Positions 17,527 to 27,033 of a stretch of DNA of 64,000 nt are shown here, one piece after another. Both the position numbers and the translations under genes were made by a program. Source of the DNA: Saprospiraceae bacterium (lineage in GTDB: Bacteria > Bacteroidota > Bacteroidia > Chitinophagales > Saprospiraceae); contig JABSSL010000008.1 in assembly GCA_013214355.1 (NCBI GenBank), positions 1 to 64,000 on the forward strand, in the 5' to 3' direction. Positions within the stretch are counted from its first letter, which is position 1. Each line of letters opens with the position of its first letter. Under the pieces are notes generated by a model, which searched no databases, was not told the DNA's origin, and worked only from the letters and a program-made list of their open reading frames with translations.

Positions 17527-20500
17527 CTAACGTAGCAGTAAAACATCCCCCTTCAACAACTGCTTTTCCTCACAGCGTTCCGTTTGGATATGGGCAAACC
17601 AAACATATACGCCTACCTCTGCCAATTGCCCTTTAAACCTACCATCCCAGCAAGCTAGCGGATCGGAGGTGGTAAAAACGGGAGCTCCCCAGCGATTGTA
17701 AATAGTGAATTCATAGTCTACTATGGCCTGCTCCGCACTCCAAAGCAGCCGAAAACAATCATTGAGACCGTCTTGATTTGGACTGAAGACATTGGGTGCA
17801 AAAGAAGACCTTTGCACGCTGGTATCATTGACCTTGACAAAAACCAATGAGTCGCATCCAGCAGCAGCGGTATAACTAAACAAGGCGGTTTGCCCGGGAG
17901 GAATCAAGGCTTTGTCAAATACTACTCCTTTACCAGAGCAGTCTTCTATAACAAGGGTATCCCGGCTAGATGGCAACTCCTCTACTATTACATTAACCAG
18001 AGAATCACAGCCATTACTTGCTTCGTATAGAAAGGTCTGACGATCACCTGCTTCCAAGGATACATGATCAAAAACGATCTGTTCCCCGGCACAAATACTA
18101 TAGATAAGCTCAGTAGCAGAGCTACTCGTAACCTTAATGATTTTACTAATCTCATCACAAAAAGCATCTACTGTAACCGACAAGGATACTGCTCCATTAT
18201 TCATGTCTTCAGGACCTAGTACATAGGTTGCACTAGGAGAAGAAATGGAACTAAATTGGCCATCTCCGGTGGTTTGCCAAAGCCAATCGGTGACCGTTCC
18301 AGCTTTTAGGTTTGCAGTCACTTCCACTGCATGCTTCTCACAATCTATCGCTTGGGATAAGACGATTTCAGGGTTGGCCCGTATGGTAGTAGAAACTGTA
18401 TTGGCAGAAAGGGAAGTTTGTCCCGTATTACCCAGATCAGGGAGATTGCTAATCATCGCCACATTATTCACACTACCATCATTTAGCCAATCGCCTGGGT
18501 TTGCATTCATCGAAAAACTAGCAACAGTATTTGCAGCTACCTCACTGATAATAAAAGTCACCAGATTACCAGATAAAGTAGTTTCTTCCATCATTACTCC
18601 TATCTGATTATAGGGTTGAAAGCCCCAGGTGGCGGGAGCGTTCAAAGTAGCACTAAAGGTGATGCCTTGTAAAGGGAGATGGGTTTGGTTGTCAATGGTA
18701 AAAGTGTAAACCAAAACCGCATCCTCGCAAGTCTCCTGCAAATTGACCGTTTGAGAAAAACCTATTACCGTTGAGGGGCAATTGACCGTTCCATCAATCA
18801 CTACATCATCTACACTACTAGTGGTCCCATCAAAATCAATATAGGTCTGATTAGCAGGGCCGGATAATTCCACACGATTATACTGATAGTGCCCTAGTGG
18901 AGCCGAAGAGACGTCATAGGTATAGTATAGTAAAGCGCAACATTCGGCGGGTAGATTGATCGTATTGGCCATCGCAATGGAGGCACAAGCATTTTCATCT
19001 ACAATTGTATTGACGAGTTCAAACCCATCCTCTCCCAAATGGGTTACCTGTACACCCGTTGCGTCCACAGTGGCAAGATTGCATACCTTTACCGAATAGG
19101 TCACCAAATTATTACAAACTGGCGCCGGGGTATCCGTGGACAAAAATGCTTGTACTATGGCTTCCGTAGCTACACATATAGTGGTATCACTAATATTGTT
19201 AGCATAGACCGACTCCCTAATGGCTGTCACTGGAAAGTTTACTGCTCCACCCTGACTTTGATCATCATTAAGGACAGCATAAATACGTGTAGGGGAATTG
19301 ACCGGTAAACTTATCGTATAGGCCTCGGTAGATCCAGCCGAAATAGCGCAAGGTATTTGCCAGGTCAAAATTGGTGTTGCACCCAAAGAGGCAGGATCGT
19401 TATGGTAAAAAGTAATCGGTGTCCCTGCGGGCAAGGACAATTGCTCCAAAGCACTCACCAGGATGGTAATTTGTACTTGATCTGGAAATGGACAAGAAGA
19501 TTCTTGTTCTACATCGATGATCTCCAATAGACCATCTCTGTTGAAAACGGTACTAACTGCACTCCCCGGATCTATCGGACACAAGTACAGCTGAGCGATA
19601 TTTTCGGCGGTTGCCTGGTCTAAAGCTGCATAGGAGTCCGTTCCGGGCGCTAGCAAATCAGAGGAGGCAGCCTCCTGCAGGATGCTTCGAACAAGGGGAT
19701 CAGTAAAGGCATTATCGAAAGCGATGGTAACAATTTTATACCCCTCTGCTTTATAGTCGTTAGCCAAACTTACCAGTGCCGAGCTAATTTGCCAATTGTT
19801 GGCATCAGTCGCGAATACCAGGACCCGATCGGCCCCTGGTCGAGCTACTGAAGCCAAATAGTTTTTACCATATAGGAGTGCGGCTATGGGATCCGTCTCC
19901 CCTGAAAAAGAGCGGCTAGCAGCGCTGTACTGCTGTATTTCAGACAGATCCCCCGTAATCGGTATTTGAACTTTTTGCTCTCTCTCAGCTGACCATTCCA
20001 ATATGGCAGCACGAGAATCATCAGGTCCAGTGCCTATATTCGTAGCACTCAAAAAGTCAAGAAAGAAGGTCCTCGACTCACTATACTCTTGGGCATCGAC
20101 CGAACTAGAAACATCATTAAGAATAACAATATCCAAAGGCCCATTGCATGGAAAAACAGGAACAGTTTCATCCAATACAGTGATGCTGATGGTATGCTGT
20201 TCACCCACCTTATCAACCACCGTAACTTCATAAGACCCCTGGCTCAAATCAGGGATACTAATCGTAGGGTTGACTATATCAGATAGGCTGCCACTCGCAT
20301 CACCCGACCAGAAAATGGCGTAGGGAGATGCCCCGCCTTCTATTTGAAGGTTGATGCCTCCATTATTCAATCCGTTAGAACTGTTGATCGTTGTAACACT
20401 AACTATTTCAAATACTGAACCCGGAATATTGACGAGGTTTATAGCTGTAATCGTATATGTTGCTCCTCCCCCATCTACGAGGGTTAAGTCATAGATCCCC

Positions 20501-21609
20501 TCCGGGAGCCCATCAATAAGAAAAAAGAAATCATCACCAGTACCGGTAATAACTTGACCACTTGCTTGATTTTCTAATTGATAAGTGAAAGGGGCTGGAA
20601 TATCTATAAGCTGTACTTGTATGCTACCGTTGGCAGCACCTATGCAAGGATGATTAGTAGTTATCACAACATTCTGGCAGACTTCTAATACTTCTTCGAC
20701 ACTGCTGCATTCTGCAGGATTATTGGTTATTGACTTCTCACCACCAATAGCATTTTCGGCTGCCAATAAAGGTTTAATGGCACAACAATCAATTAGGGAT
20801 TCGTTATCTGTTATCCTACAGGCTCCCCCTACAAGCTCGACATTTACAAATCCGTCGAGATGCAGAAGAGCAGCATTATGATTAATACCCCAATTCCCCC
20901 CAATCGTAACCAAAGCAAAAAAAGGACTGGTATCTGAAAAGCTAAGATTTTCCAGGAGGGTAAAGTCTCCACCAATAGCCCTTAGCTGCGCAAGCCCCGT
21001 TAAAGAGCTTAGTTGAGGATTGAAACCAATCGTCAGGCTGCTTCCTATTTGATTAAGTTCTGCAAATGCATTTACTGCAGTGAGTTTGGGTTGTTGCCAG
21101 AGAATTAAGTCTCCTACTAGGCTTTTCAGGCTTTGTAAGCCATTGATAAATAGCAGTTCAGGATTAGACGCGATGTTTATATCCCCTCCTACTGCTTCTA
21201 GCTTGATAAAGCCATTAACATAGGTGGAGATAGGATTTTTGTTGAAAATCATATCTCCGCCAATTGAAGTCAAACGCTTAAAGCCTTCAAGGTAAAGTAA
21301 TTTTGTATTGTCCTGAACGTTAAGATGGCCGCCAATCCTGGTAAGGCTATTGAATTGACTGATATCCTCTAATGAGGCATTACCAATGATTTCTAGATTT
21401 CCGTCAATTTCTTTCAAGTTCGACAGTGGAGATAGATCGACAATGGGATCTGAAAAAGCACCACTTTGGATCAACAGATCACCTGAAATAGTCCGAAGAG
21501 TACTATCAAAATTATTGACAGATTCTTGGGATTCCAGGATAATGGTCTGCGCTGATAATTGCCCGCATAGTAGGCTTATTATTAGAGCGTATCTCATGAG
21601 GAGTTTCAT
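17527..21609 (-). CDS. giant T9SS-secreted protein: receptor-L-like repeats, VWA domain, CHU_C sorting domain
   Basis: 1360 aa. A Sec signal peptide (about 1-20) is followed by leucine-rich, receptor-L-domain-like repeats (about 40-290) with recurring IGG(D/N) turns. A middle part has SprB-like repeat segments. A von Willebrand A domain begins near 490 with MIDAS motif DVSSS (D499 onward). Further beta-sandwich (DUF11-like) repeats lead to a C-terminal gliding-motility/CHU_C domain starting near 1268 (APNVFSPNQDGLND...IYNRWG). The last is the type-B signal for the type IX secretion system, which exports and attaches the protein at the outer surface. The role is probably adhesion or substrate contact. 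No partner is encoded beside it. Confidence 0.88.
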   Translation of the reverse strand: MKLLMRYALIISLLCGQLSAQTIILESQESVNNFDSTLRTISGDLLIQSGAFSDPIVDLSPLSNLKEIDGNLEIIGNASLEDISQFNSLTRIGGHLNVQDNTKLLYLEGFKRLTSIGGDMIFNKNPISTYVNGFIKLEAVGGDINIASNPELLFINGLQSLKSLVGDLILWQQPKLTAVNAFAELNQIGSSLTIGFNPQLSSLTGLAQLRAIGGDFTLLENLSFSDTSPFFALVTIGGNWGINHNAALLHLDGFVNVELVGGACRITDNESLIDCCAIKPLLAAENAIGGEKSITNNPAECSSVEEVLEVCQNVVITTNHPCIGAANGSIQVQLIDIPAPFTYQLENQASGQVITGTGDDFFFLIDGLPEGIYDLTLVDGGGATYTITAINLVNIPGSVFEIVSVTTINSSNGLNNGGINLQIEGGASPYAIFWSGDASGSLSDIVNPTISIPDLSQGSYEVTVVDKVGEQHTISITVLDETVPVFPCNGPLDIVILNDVSSSVDAQEYSESRTFFLDFLSATNIGTGPDDSRAAILEWSAEREQKVQIPITGDLSEIQQYSAASRSFSGETDPIAALLYGKNYLASVARPGADRVLVFATDANNWQISSALVSLANDYKAEGYKIVTIAFDNAFTDPLVRSILQEAASSDLLAPGTDSYAALDQATAENIAQLYLCPIDPGSAVSTVFNRDGLLEIIDVEQESSCPFPDQVQITILVSALEQLSLPAGTPITFYHNDPASLGATPILTWQIPCAISAGSTEAYTISLPVNSPTRIYAVLNDDQSQGGAVNFPVTAIRESVYANNISDTTICVATEAIVQAFLSTDTPAPVCNNLVTYSVKVCNLATVDATGVQVTHLGEDGFELVNTIVDENACASIAMANTINLPAECCALLYYTYDVSSAPLGHYQYNRVELSGPANQTYIDFDGTTSSVDDVVIDGTVNCPSTVIGFSQTVNLQETCEDAVLVYTFTIDNQTHLPLQGITFSATLNAPATWGFQPYNQIGVMMEETTLSGNLVTFIISEVAANTVASFSMNANPGDWLNDGSVNNVAMISNLPDLGNTGQTSLSANTVSTTIRANPEIVLSQAIDCEKHAVEVTANLKAGTVTDWLWQTTGDGQFSSISSPSATYVLGPEDMNNGAVSLSVTVDAFCDEISKIIKVTSSSATELIYSICAGEQIVFDHVSLEAGDRQTFLYEASNGCDSLVNVIVEELPSSRDTLVIEDCSGKGVVFDKALIPPGQTALFSYTAAAGCDSLVFVKVNDTSVQRSSFAPNVFSPNQDGLNDCFRLLWSAEQAIVDYEFTIYNRWGAPVFTTSDPLACWDGRFKGQLAEVGVYVWFAHIQTERCEEKQLLKGDVLLLR

Positions 21610-21801
21610 CTAGTCTCTTAATTTCACACCTGAAGATATCGCTATAATAAGGAGAATGAGGGAGTTTGAATCAATTATAAAGGTAAGTAAAGTGACAATA
21701 GATACTCCTGTTTTTCAGCTGCGTCTCATGGGCGGTATGTTTCCTTCGTAAAACGCTTATAGCTACTAAATAGTCAGCCCCATATTCCTTTATAGAGGGC
21801 T

Positions 21802-22197
21802 TTAATTCGGGGGAGTTCCCGCACCTATGGTAGCTCGTTTAAACCATACTTCGGTATAATCTCCATGTTCATATTGCTTCGCAATATCACCCCCATAGGT
21901 ATTTGCTCCGGTGCTCCATATCCTATTGTTATCGGGAGACTTCCCATTGGTTTGGTTATAATTTCCTTGCTTGAAGTAGTTCAATTCGCCAGCATAGGCG
22001 TTCTCTCTTTCTACCCCATCCCGACCAATCGGAACAAACAATTGCTGTGTCTGTTCGGGAATATCTTGGGGCTTCGGATAATCGGATTTTAGCAGGGATT
22101 TGGTGAACCGGACCGTATCATGATCTGGGCTGGCAAAGGTGAGATACATGATCCCCTCAAAAACGTTGATTTCATAGCTAACTTGGGTTTTCCGGCC
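21802..22197 (-). pseudogene. C-terminal fragment of a PL7-type alginate lyase, in frame behind GH140
   Basis: Reading directly after the GH140 stop codon (TAA, 22198-22200) in the same frame, the sequence continues open for about 131 codons. The content looks like the last third of PL7 alginate lyases: a YEINVFEGIMYLTF beta-strand pair, then YFKQGNYNQ, which matches the PL7 active-site motif YFKAGxYNQ, and a closing YTEVWFKR strand. The other two PL7 motifs (RxEL and QIH) are absent, so it cannot be an active lyase. An internal ATG at 22149 would give 115 aa. It may be a gene remnant captured downstream of GH140, or a former C-terminal domain cut off by a nonsense mutation. Confidence 0.65.
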
Positions 22198-23610
22198 TTA
22201 TTTACTTCTGTTTTTCTCCAGTGTAAATTTTAATCCAGGAGCTTCGAATTGAGAAGAAGAGGAGTCTAGCACCAGTACCCAGTCATTTCCTTTATCGCTG
22301 GTAGGTGCATGTACCATAACTTGGCTAGATCGGGCAACTTTTTCCCCAGGAAAGCTATTACCCGTTCTCGGATCAAACCACCACGCTACTAATTCTTCGG
22401 ACTTTAGTTCCGCAAGGTTAAGACTAACTTTCCCTCCAATTGGAAAATATATCATTGCATAACTTCCATCTGAACTTCTAGTTGCCACCTTATACTGAGA
22501 GTTGTCTTCCTGCGTTCCGTTGATGAGGCTTTGGTCTGGTATTCTGGACAAGAAGGGCCTAGAAAGCATCAGGTTTTTGAGATGTTTGACCTGATTTGCC
22601 ATGGGTAAGTCTAGTGCTTTTGGCCAGGGTCTCAAGGGTTGATTGACCGGCTCTTTATCATTCTTATACATCTGCCAAACATCATGGCAGCCATAGGTTT
22701 GACCAAATGCTCCTGCAAACACATTCCAATACATGATTCTTCGAATGTCTTCGTGATTGCTATGGCCGAGCTCTTTGGCATTAAAGCAGTTGGGGTGATC
22801 CTCGTATAAAGGTTCTCCATCTAATACTGGTTTTATGGGGCGCAAAGCATAATCATGACTAATGTGCTGATAAGTTCCCTGGTTGGCGCAGTGCCCCGTC
22901 TGGTGCATATTGAAGTCCAACCACTCTTCCTGATGAAACCAGGTCGAAGACCCTCCTTTTTCTTTGGGCTGAGGATGATAGCTCATCAAGGTCTTGTCGT
23001 AGCCGCCAGCGGCGTCTACAATACCGGCTGCCATCTGATTCCAAATTAACACATCATCAGAGTTTTCTCTTGGATTTCGATCCCCACCCACTATCCAAAT
23101 GATGTTATCGTAGTCTTTATATCTATTTCCTATCCATTGACCAAATACCTTGGCGTTCTTTGGGTTAAAGACTTCAGGTCCAACCCCCCAGCTCTTGGTG
23201 TTGACTTTATCTCCCCAAGTAGGCAGCAGGGCAATGTAGAGTCCTAGTTGATCAGCTTTTTGAATAATATAGTCTACGTGCTCAAAATATAATTCATTAG
23301 GCTGGGTTGGATCATAATCTTTTAAGGGTAAATGACCGTATGGATTTGGCGTTTTAAGTCCGTCCAACTCGGCCAGAGCAACCGCCTGAATTACATTGAA
23401 TCCTTGTTCTGCTCTTTTCTCAAGATAAGCATCCGCTTCCGCTCGATCACATCGGTGAAATAATTCCCAAGCGGTGTCGGCTAACCAGAAGAAGGGAGCT
23501 CCTTCTTCCGTTATTAAATAGCGACCATTTGAGCTAACTTCTAAGCGCTGGGCTGATAAATTATTGGCGAAAAGAATGATGAAGGAATAACAGATAATTC
23601 GATAAATCAT
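22198..23610 (-). CDS. secreted GH140-like enzyme (DUF4038 plus collagen-binding-like C-terminus)
   Basis: 470 aa from the ATG at 23610, which places a Sec signal (FIILFANNLSAQ) at the start. Upstream ATGs at 23637 and 23700 only add polar residues. The DUF4038 TIM barrel spans about 22-375, with likely catalytic D177 (IVGGDRNP) and E266 (LDGEPLYED). The C-terminal ~90 residues match the small collagen-binding-like beta domain that always follows DUF4038. Characterised GH140 members are apiosidases acting on rhamnogalacturonan II side chains. The family is broad, so apiose specificity is inference. It shares a frame with a PL7 fragment beyond its stop codon. Confidence 0.85.
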   Translation of the reverse strand: MIYRIICYSFIILFANNLSAQRLEVSSNGRYLITEEGAPFFWLADTAWELFHRCDRAEADAYLEKRAEQGFNVIQAVALAELDGLKTPNPYGHLPLKDYDPTQPNELYFEHVDYIIQKADQLGLYIALLPTWGDKVNTKSWGVGPEVFNPKNAKVFGQWIGNRYKDYDNIIWIVGGDRNPRENSDDVLIWNQMAAGIVDAAGGYDKTLMSYHPQPKEKGGSSTWFHQEEWLDFNMHQTGHCANQGTYQHISHDYALRPIKPVLDGEPLYEDHPNCFNAKELGHSNHEDIRRIMYWNVFAGAFGQTYGCHDVWQMYKNDKEPVNQPLRPWPKALDLPMANQVKHLKNLMLSRPFLSRIPDQSLINGTQEDNSQYKVATRSSDGSYAMIYFPIGGKVSLNLAELKSEELVAWWFDPRTGNSFPGEKVARSSQVMVHAPTSDKGNDWVLVLDSSSSQFEAPGLKFTLEKNRSK

Positions 23611-23814
23611 TGTTAGAAAGCTTTGTTGACTTGTCATAGTATATACCACTTTTTTACGTGCGGTGTGGTATTTGATGCTGTTTTGCCAAAAGCGTGTCAA
23701 GAATTTTTGCTTTTCCTTGACTGCTTATGCCACCGGAAAGGCTTAAAACGCCTTTGCTATCTATCCCAATACTTTGACCTCTTCAACAACCAGTAAGTTT
23801 AGATGGACACCTAG

Positions 23815-23916
23815 TTTAATAGTAGAGGTCTAGGAAGCAAAGCACTTCCAGAAAAAGGAATCAAAGGCTCAATAGACATCTTCAGCAAAAAACATGAAGA
23901 ACAAATCAACAAGCTA
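23815..23916 (+). pseudogene. possible relic of an IS3-family OrfA
   Basis: A short plus-strand frame encodes about 34 residues including PEKGIKGSIDIFSK and HEEQINKL. This resembles the segment of IS3/IS150 OrfA proteins between the helix-turn-helix and the leucine zipper (LPEVF...K...QI..LY..IGQL). It begins after a stop at 23812-23814 and loses similarity after INKL. There is no OrfB and no terminal inverted repeat nearby. The assignment rests on a short motif only. Confidence 0.35.
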
Positions 23917-23993
23917 CCTATACCAAACGCTCAATGCTTCAATAGATTCTTTTACAGCGCTCTTGGCATTCTGTTGGATCGGGAACAACTACT

Positions 23994-24863
23994 TTACTTC
24001 AATCTAGTGATCGCAATAGAAGTCGAGTCAGCATCTAATAGCAGTTGGTTTTCAGAAAATCTATATTTCATTTTCATCAGGGAGGAAAGATGGGAAGGGT
24101 CCGGGTTTAATACATCTATTTGCTCCTCTGGTACTTCAAATGTTAGGAATTCGATCGTGTTATTATCTCTATCCAATTCATATTTACCTGAAAAAACGAC
24201 CTCTAGTTCATTTCCGCTCCTGATAGAAAAGGTAGAGGCCTCCTGAAAATAAATCCTTTGCCAATCCTGGTGATTTTCAGGCTTCCAGACGCCATAAAAC
24301 TCATTTTTGGTCATTATCTTTTCTTTGAGGAAGTAGGTCATGGTAAACAAGCCAATGACCAGAAGCGGAATATAAGCGAACTTGATTCTGCTTATTTTAC
24401 TGTACCAATTGGGATAATTATCACTCCTAAATACAGGGGGTCTTTCAAAGAAGAATTGATAAAATGCCTGAAATTCCGATAGTAAAACAAAGGTAGCCAC
24501 TGCTGTCAAGGTGATGGCCATGCTCTTTGCCCCGTGAATATCATAGGCAAAATCCAAGATCAAGATGTTTACCATGATTGATAGATAAATGACTATTCCG
24601 AGTCGGGTTGTTTGTCGGAAAAACAAGAGAAAAGCGGCCAGTATCTGTGAGCCGGCAATAAAGACACCATACCAGAACGAATATCCGAAGTAAAACCAGG
24701 TCAGTTCAAAACCAGATAGAGCACCTATGTTTTTGTCCCAAATAGACGGGGAGGAAGAAAATTGTGTCCCCATAATTTTGGCGACCGCATACATCAAAAT
24801 GACGGATGCTAGAAAGTATCTTGCAAGGGTATGCAAGATTGGATGTAGTTTACTCCAATTCAT
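23994..24863 (-). CDS. DoxX-like inner-membrane protein with C-terminal soluble domain
   Basis: 289 aa from the ATG at 24863 (MNWSKLHP). It is preceded by AGAAGAAG, so it is preferred over the ATG at 24923. About five hydrophobic segments (near 15-35, 70-95, 97-120, 125-150 and 180-200) form a DoxX/DoxD-like bundle. A soluble part of about 90 residues follows, with lipocalin-like beta-strands (YGVWKPENHQDW, GKYELDRDNNTIEF). Function is not known. In Bacteroidota such proteins often accompany LytS/LytTR pairs, and here the gene lies 77 bp downstream of one, so it may be a target or member of that operon. Confidence 0.75.
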   Translation of the reverse strand: MNWSKLHPILHTLARYFLASVILMYAVAKIMGTQFSSSPSIWDKNIGALSGFELTWFYFGYSFWYGVFIAGSQILAAFLLFFRQTTRLGIVIYLSIMVNILILDFAYDIHGAKSMAITLTAVATFVLLSEFQAFYQFFFERPPVFRSDNYPNWYSKISRIKFAYIPLLVIGLFTMTYFLKEKIMTKNEFYGVWKPENHQDWQRIYFQEASTFSIRSGNELEVVFSGKYELDRDNNTIEFLTFEVPEEQIDVLNPDPSHLSSLMKMKYRFSENQLLLDADSTSIAITRLK

Positions 24864-24940
24864 AACTTCTTCTTTTAAGTTTTTAGAAAAGAATGATCGA
24901 GACGGTATGCGACCAAAGATCAACGACAGGTTTTCAAGTC

Positions 24941-25660
24941 CTACTTATTACGCATTAGAAAACGTTCAAAATCCGCTTTGTAGGTGGCAGAGATAGGGAC
25001 ATCTACCTTTGCAAACTTGATTCTATTACCTTCAACCTGCTTTATCTTTTGCAGATTGACGATGTAGGATTTATGCACCCTACAGAAGTCCTGGTGCGGC
25101 AGTTTTTGGATTAGATCACTCAGCTTTTCCAATACCATTAACGGCTTTTCGGTCTCCGAGTGGATTTTCACATAGTTTCCACTTCCCTCAATGAATACAA
25201 TGTCCTTAAAGTAGAATTTGTGTATTTTCTTATCGGCTTTAAAAAACATGAAATCAACCTTCTCCCTTTTGTTCTCCTGACTGGTAGTAAGGTCGCTTCC
25301 CTCTTTTTGAGGAATTAATATTCGGTTGATGGCTTTTAAAAACCTTTCGAAGGATATCGGTTTCAGTAAATAGTCCACCACACCATATTCATAACTTTCT
25401 ACACCAAATTCCGAGAAGGCCGTTGTTAGGATGACTTTTGGTGGATCCTGTAAAGTCTTGAGCAGTTCTAGTCCTGACATAGACGGCATTTTGATGTCCA
25501 GAAACATAAGATCGATCTCCTCCTGATGTAATACATTTAAGGCCTCAAAAGCATTGTTACATTTACCGACCAAGCTTAAAGCCTCAATATTCAGAATGTG
25601 CTTTTCCAGAATCTGCTGAGCGATAGGTTCATCATCCACTATAAGGCATTTCTTTTTCAT
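24941..25660 (-). CDS. LytTR-family response regulator
   Basis: 239 aa. The receiver domain is at 1-120, with the acidic pair at 9-11 and phosphoacceptor D55 in MFLDIKMPS; the lysine is in LLKPIS. The C-terminal LytTR DNA-binding domain is at about 135-235 (FIEGSGNYVKIH, FCRVHKSYIVN). It binds direct repeats in target promoters when phosphorylated. Its start overlaps the upstream kinase gene by 4 bases, so the pair is co-translated. The nearest candidate targets are the DoxX-like gene downstream and its own operon. Confidence 0.93.
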   Translation of the reverse strand: MKKKCLIVDDEPIAQQILEKHILNIEALSLVGKCNNAFEALNVLHQEEIDLMFLDIKMPSMSGLELLKTLQDPPKVILTTAFSEFGVESYEYGVVDYLLKPISFERFLKAINRILIPQKEGSDLTTSQENKREKVDFMFFKADKKIHKFYFKDIVFIEGSGNYVKIHSETEKPLMVLEKLSDLIQKLPHQDFCRVHKSYIVNLQKIKQVEGNRIKFAKVDVPISATYKADFERFLMRNK

Positions 25661-26622
25661 AGCGTAATCTGTAAAGAGACTTTGAATTGTGTCTGATCCT
25701 TTTCCATCTCGAAAATATGCTGGTTGGGATAAATCAGTCCCAATCGTTTTCTCAGGTTATCCAGACCCGTTCCACTGGGCACCCTGTTCAGATGTTTACC
25801 AAGCGAGTTAGTCGCTTCGAAGAAGATATCATTCCCTTGCTGAGCTAGGGTAAAATGAGCAAAACCTTGATCGGAGAGGCTTTGTAACCCATGCTTAAAT
25901 GCATTCTCAACCAGTGGAATAAATAATAAGGGAGCAATAGACATTTCACCTTCTACTCCTACTACCTTAAACTGGATATCAGCCTGTTGCGACAAGCGGA
26001 TCCGCTCTAGCGAAAGATAGTCTTCTATAAATTTGATCTCTTCCGATAAAGGCACTTTATCCCTCTTACTACTTTGTAGTAGATACCGCATCAGGTCGGA
26101 TAGTTTTAGGGTTACGGCTGCTGCTTCATCATTCTCATTTTGTAGGATGAGACCGTACAGGTTACTCAGTGTATTGAACAAGAAATGAGGGTTGACTTGT
26201 GCTTTGAGCAGTTTCAGTTCCGTTTTCAATTGTTCATTTTCCGCTAGTATCAATAGTGCTTGTTTTCGTTGATATTCTCGATAAAATTTGGCAGAACTTG
26301 TGATGATAACGAAGAACAACAAATTGATAGAATTTTGAATTAGCGTATTTTCCCGATCAAATCGATTGTTGAAAGTAATGCCCCAGCTTATCAAAAGGCT
26401 TCCCAACAAAATCAAGAGACTCAAACTACCAAGGTATATCAGATACTTCTTCTTAAAATAAAACTGTGGCAGCAATACATACAGGTTGGTATACACAATG
26501 GCTGCTGCTATGGTCATCAAACTGAACCATGCCAAATACTCTTCGTAATCAGCCCCAGGGTTTTGATACACAAACAGCATGATGAAAGACAACCAAAAAC
26601 CAATATGATATAAAATTCTCAT
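25657..26622 (-). CDS. LytS/YehU-type sensor histidine kinase
   Basis: 321 aa. Four hydrophobic segments (about 5-20, 32-52, 60-82 and 96-112) anchor it in the inner membrane without a large periplasmic domain. The His_kinase motif QVNPHFLFNTL carries H146. The ATPase domain follows with the N-box LVENAFKHGL and a GTGLDNLRKRL glycine motif. The signal is unknown. The partner is the overlapping LytTR regulator. A 45-aa lipoprotein gene lies 54 bp upstream on the same strand. Confidence 0.92.
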   Translation of the reverse strand: MRILYHIGFWLSFIMLFVYQNPGADYEEYLAWFSLMTIAAAIVYTNLYVLLPQFYFKKKYLIYLGSLSLLILLGSLLISWGITFNNRFDRENTLIQNSINLLFFVIITSSAKFYREYQRKQALLILAENEQLKTELKLLKAQVNPHFLFNTLSNLYGLILQNENDEAAAVTLKLSDLMRYLLQSSKRDKVPLSEEIKFIEDYLSLERIRLSQQADIQFKVVGVEGEMSIAPLLFIPLVENAFKHGLQSLSDQGFAHFTLAQQGNDIFFEATNSLGKHLNRVPSGTGLDNLRKRLGLIYPNQHIFEMEKDQTQFKVSLQITL

Positions 26623-26676
26623 CCTTGCTCAAGCTTCAACCTGTTCACAAACAAATTATCTAGACGATTGAGGATC

Positions 26677-26814
26677 CTAAAGTAGTCGATTATTTTCTAG
26701 TCCAGTAGATCTTAGCGTGCTATGGTCCGTTGACCGGAACGTCTGGATGGCACAATTAGTAACTGCAAGACTAAGAATTCCAAGAATAAAGTACAAAAGA
26801 GTTTTCTTCACCAT
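26677..26814 (-). CDS. 45-aa predicted lipoprotein
   Basis: The frame runs from the ATG at 26814 to TAG at 26677. Residues 1-4 are MVKK, followed by a hydrophobic stretch (LLYFILGILSLAV). A lipobox ends at C21 (SLAVTNC), with only about 24 residues after the lipidated cysteine, rich in Ser/Thr/Arg. It is too short to assign a family. It lies directly upstream of the LytS-like kinase on the same strand and could be a small accessory or a chance frame. The signal-peptide and lipobox pattern makes chance less likely. Confidence 0.5.
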   Translation of the reverse strand: MVKKTLLYFILGILSLAVTNCAIQTFRSTDHSTLRSTGLENNRLL

Positions 26815-26947
26815 GAATATCGAGTTTAGTATGAATGGACCCTACAAACTTCGATAAAGTGGACCATAGCGGGAAACTATTGTGACGTGCTCCGGGTAAA
26901 ATCGTGTGAAATAGTGAATTTCTAGTGTGAGTTGAATTTTGCTTATT

Positions 26948-26974
26948 GCCACCAAAGGCAATCTTTGGAATGGC
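26948..26974 (-). terminator. possible hairpin terminator after the hybrid regulator gene
   Basis: CCAAAG (26952-26957) and CTTTGG (26963-26968) pair around GCAAT. The stem is extended by GCCA/TGGC with a two-base bulge. It lies about 60 bases past the stop of the hybrid regulator. There is no U run, so termination is uncertain. Confidence 0.3.
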
Positions 26975-27033
26975 TAGGCGGCAGGTTCTTTTTCGTGGAG
27001 TTGAAGGCCGAGATCTTAACTGCTCACGCTCTT

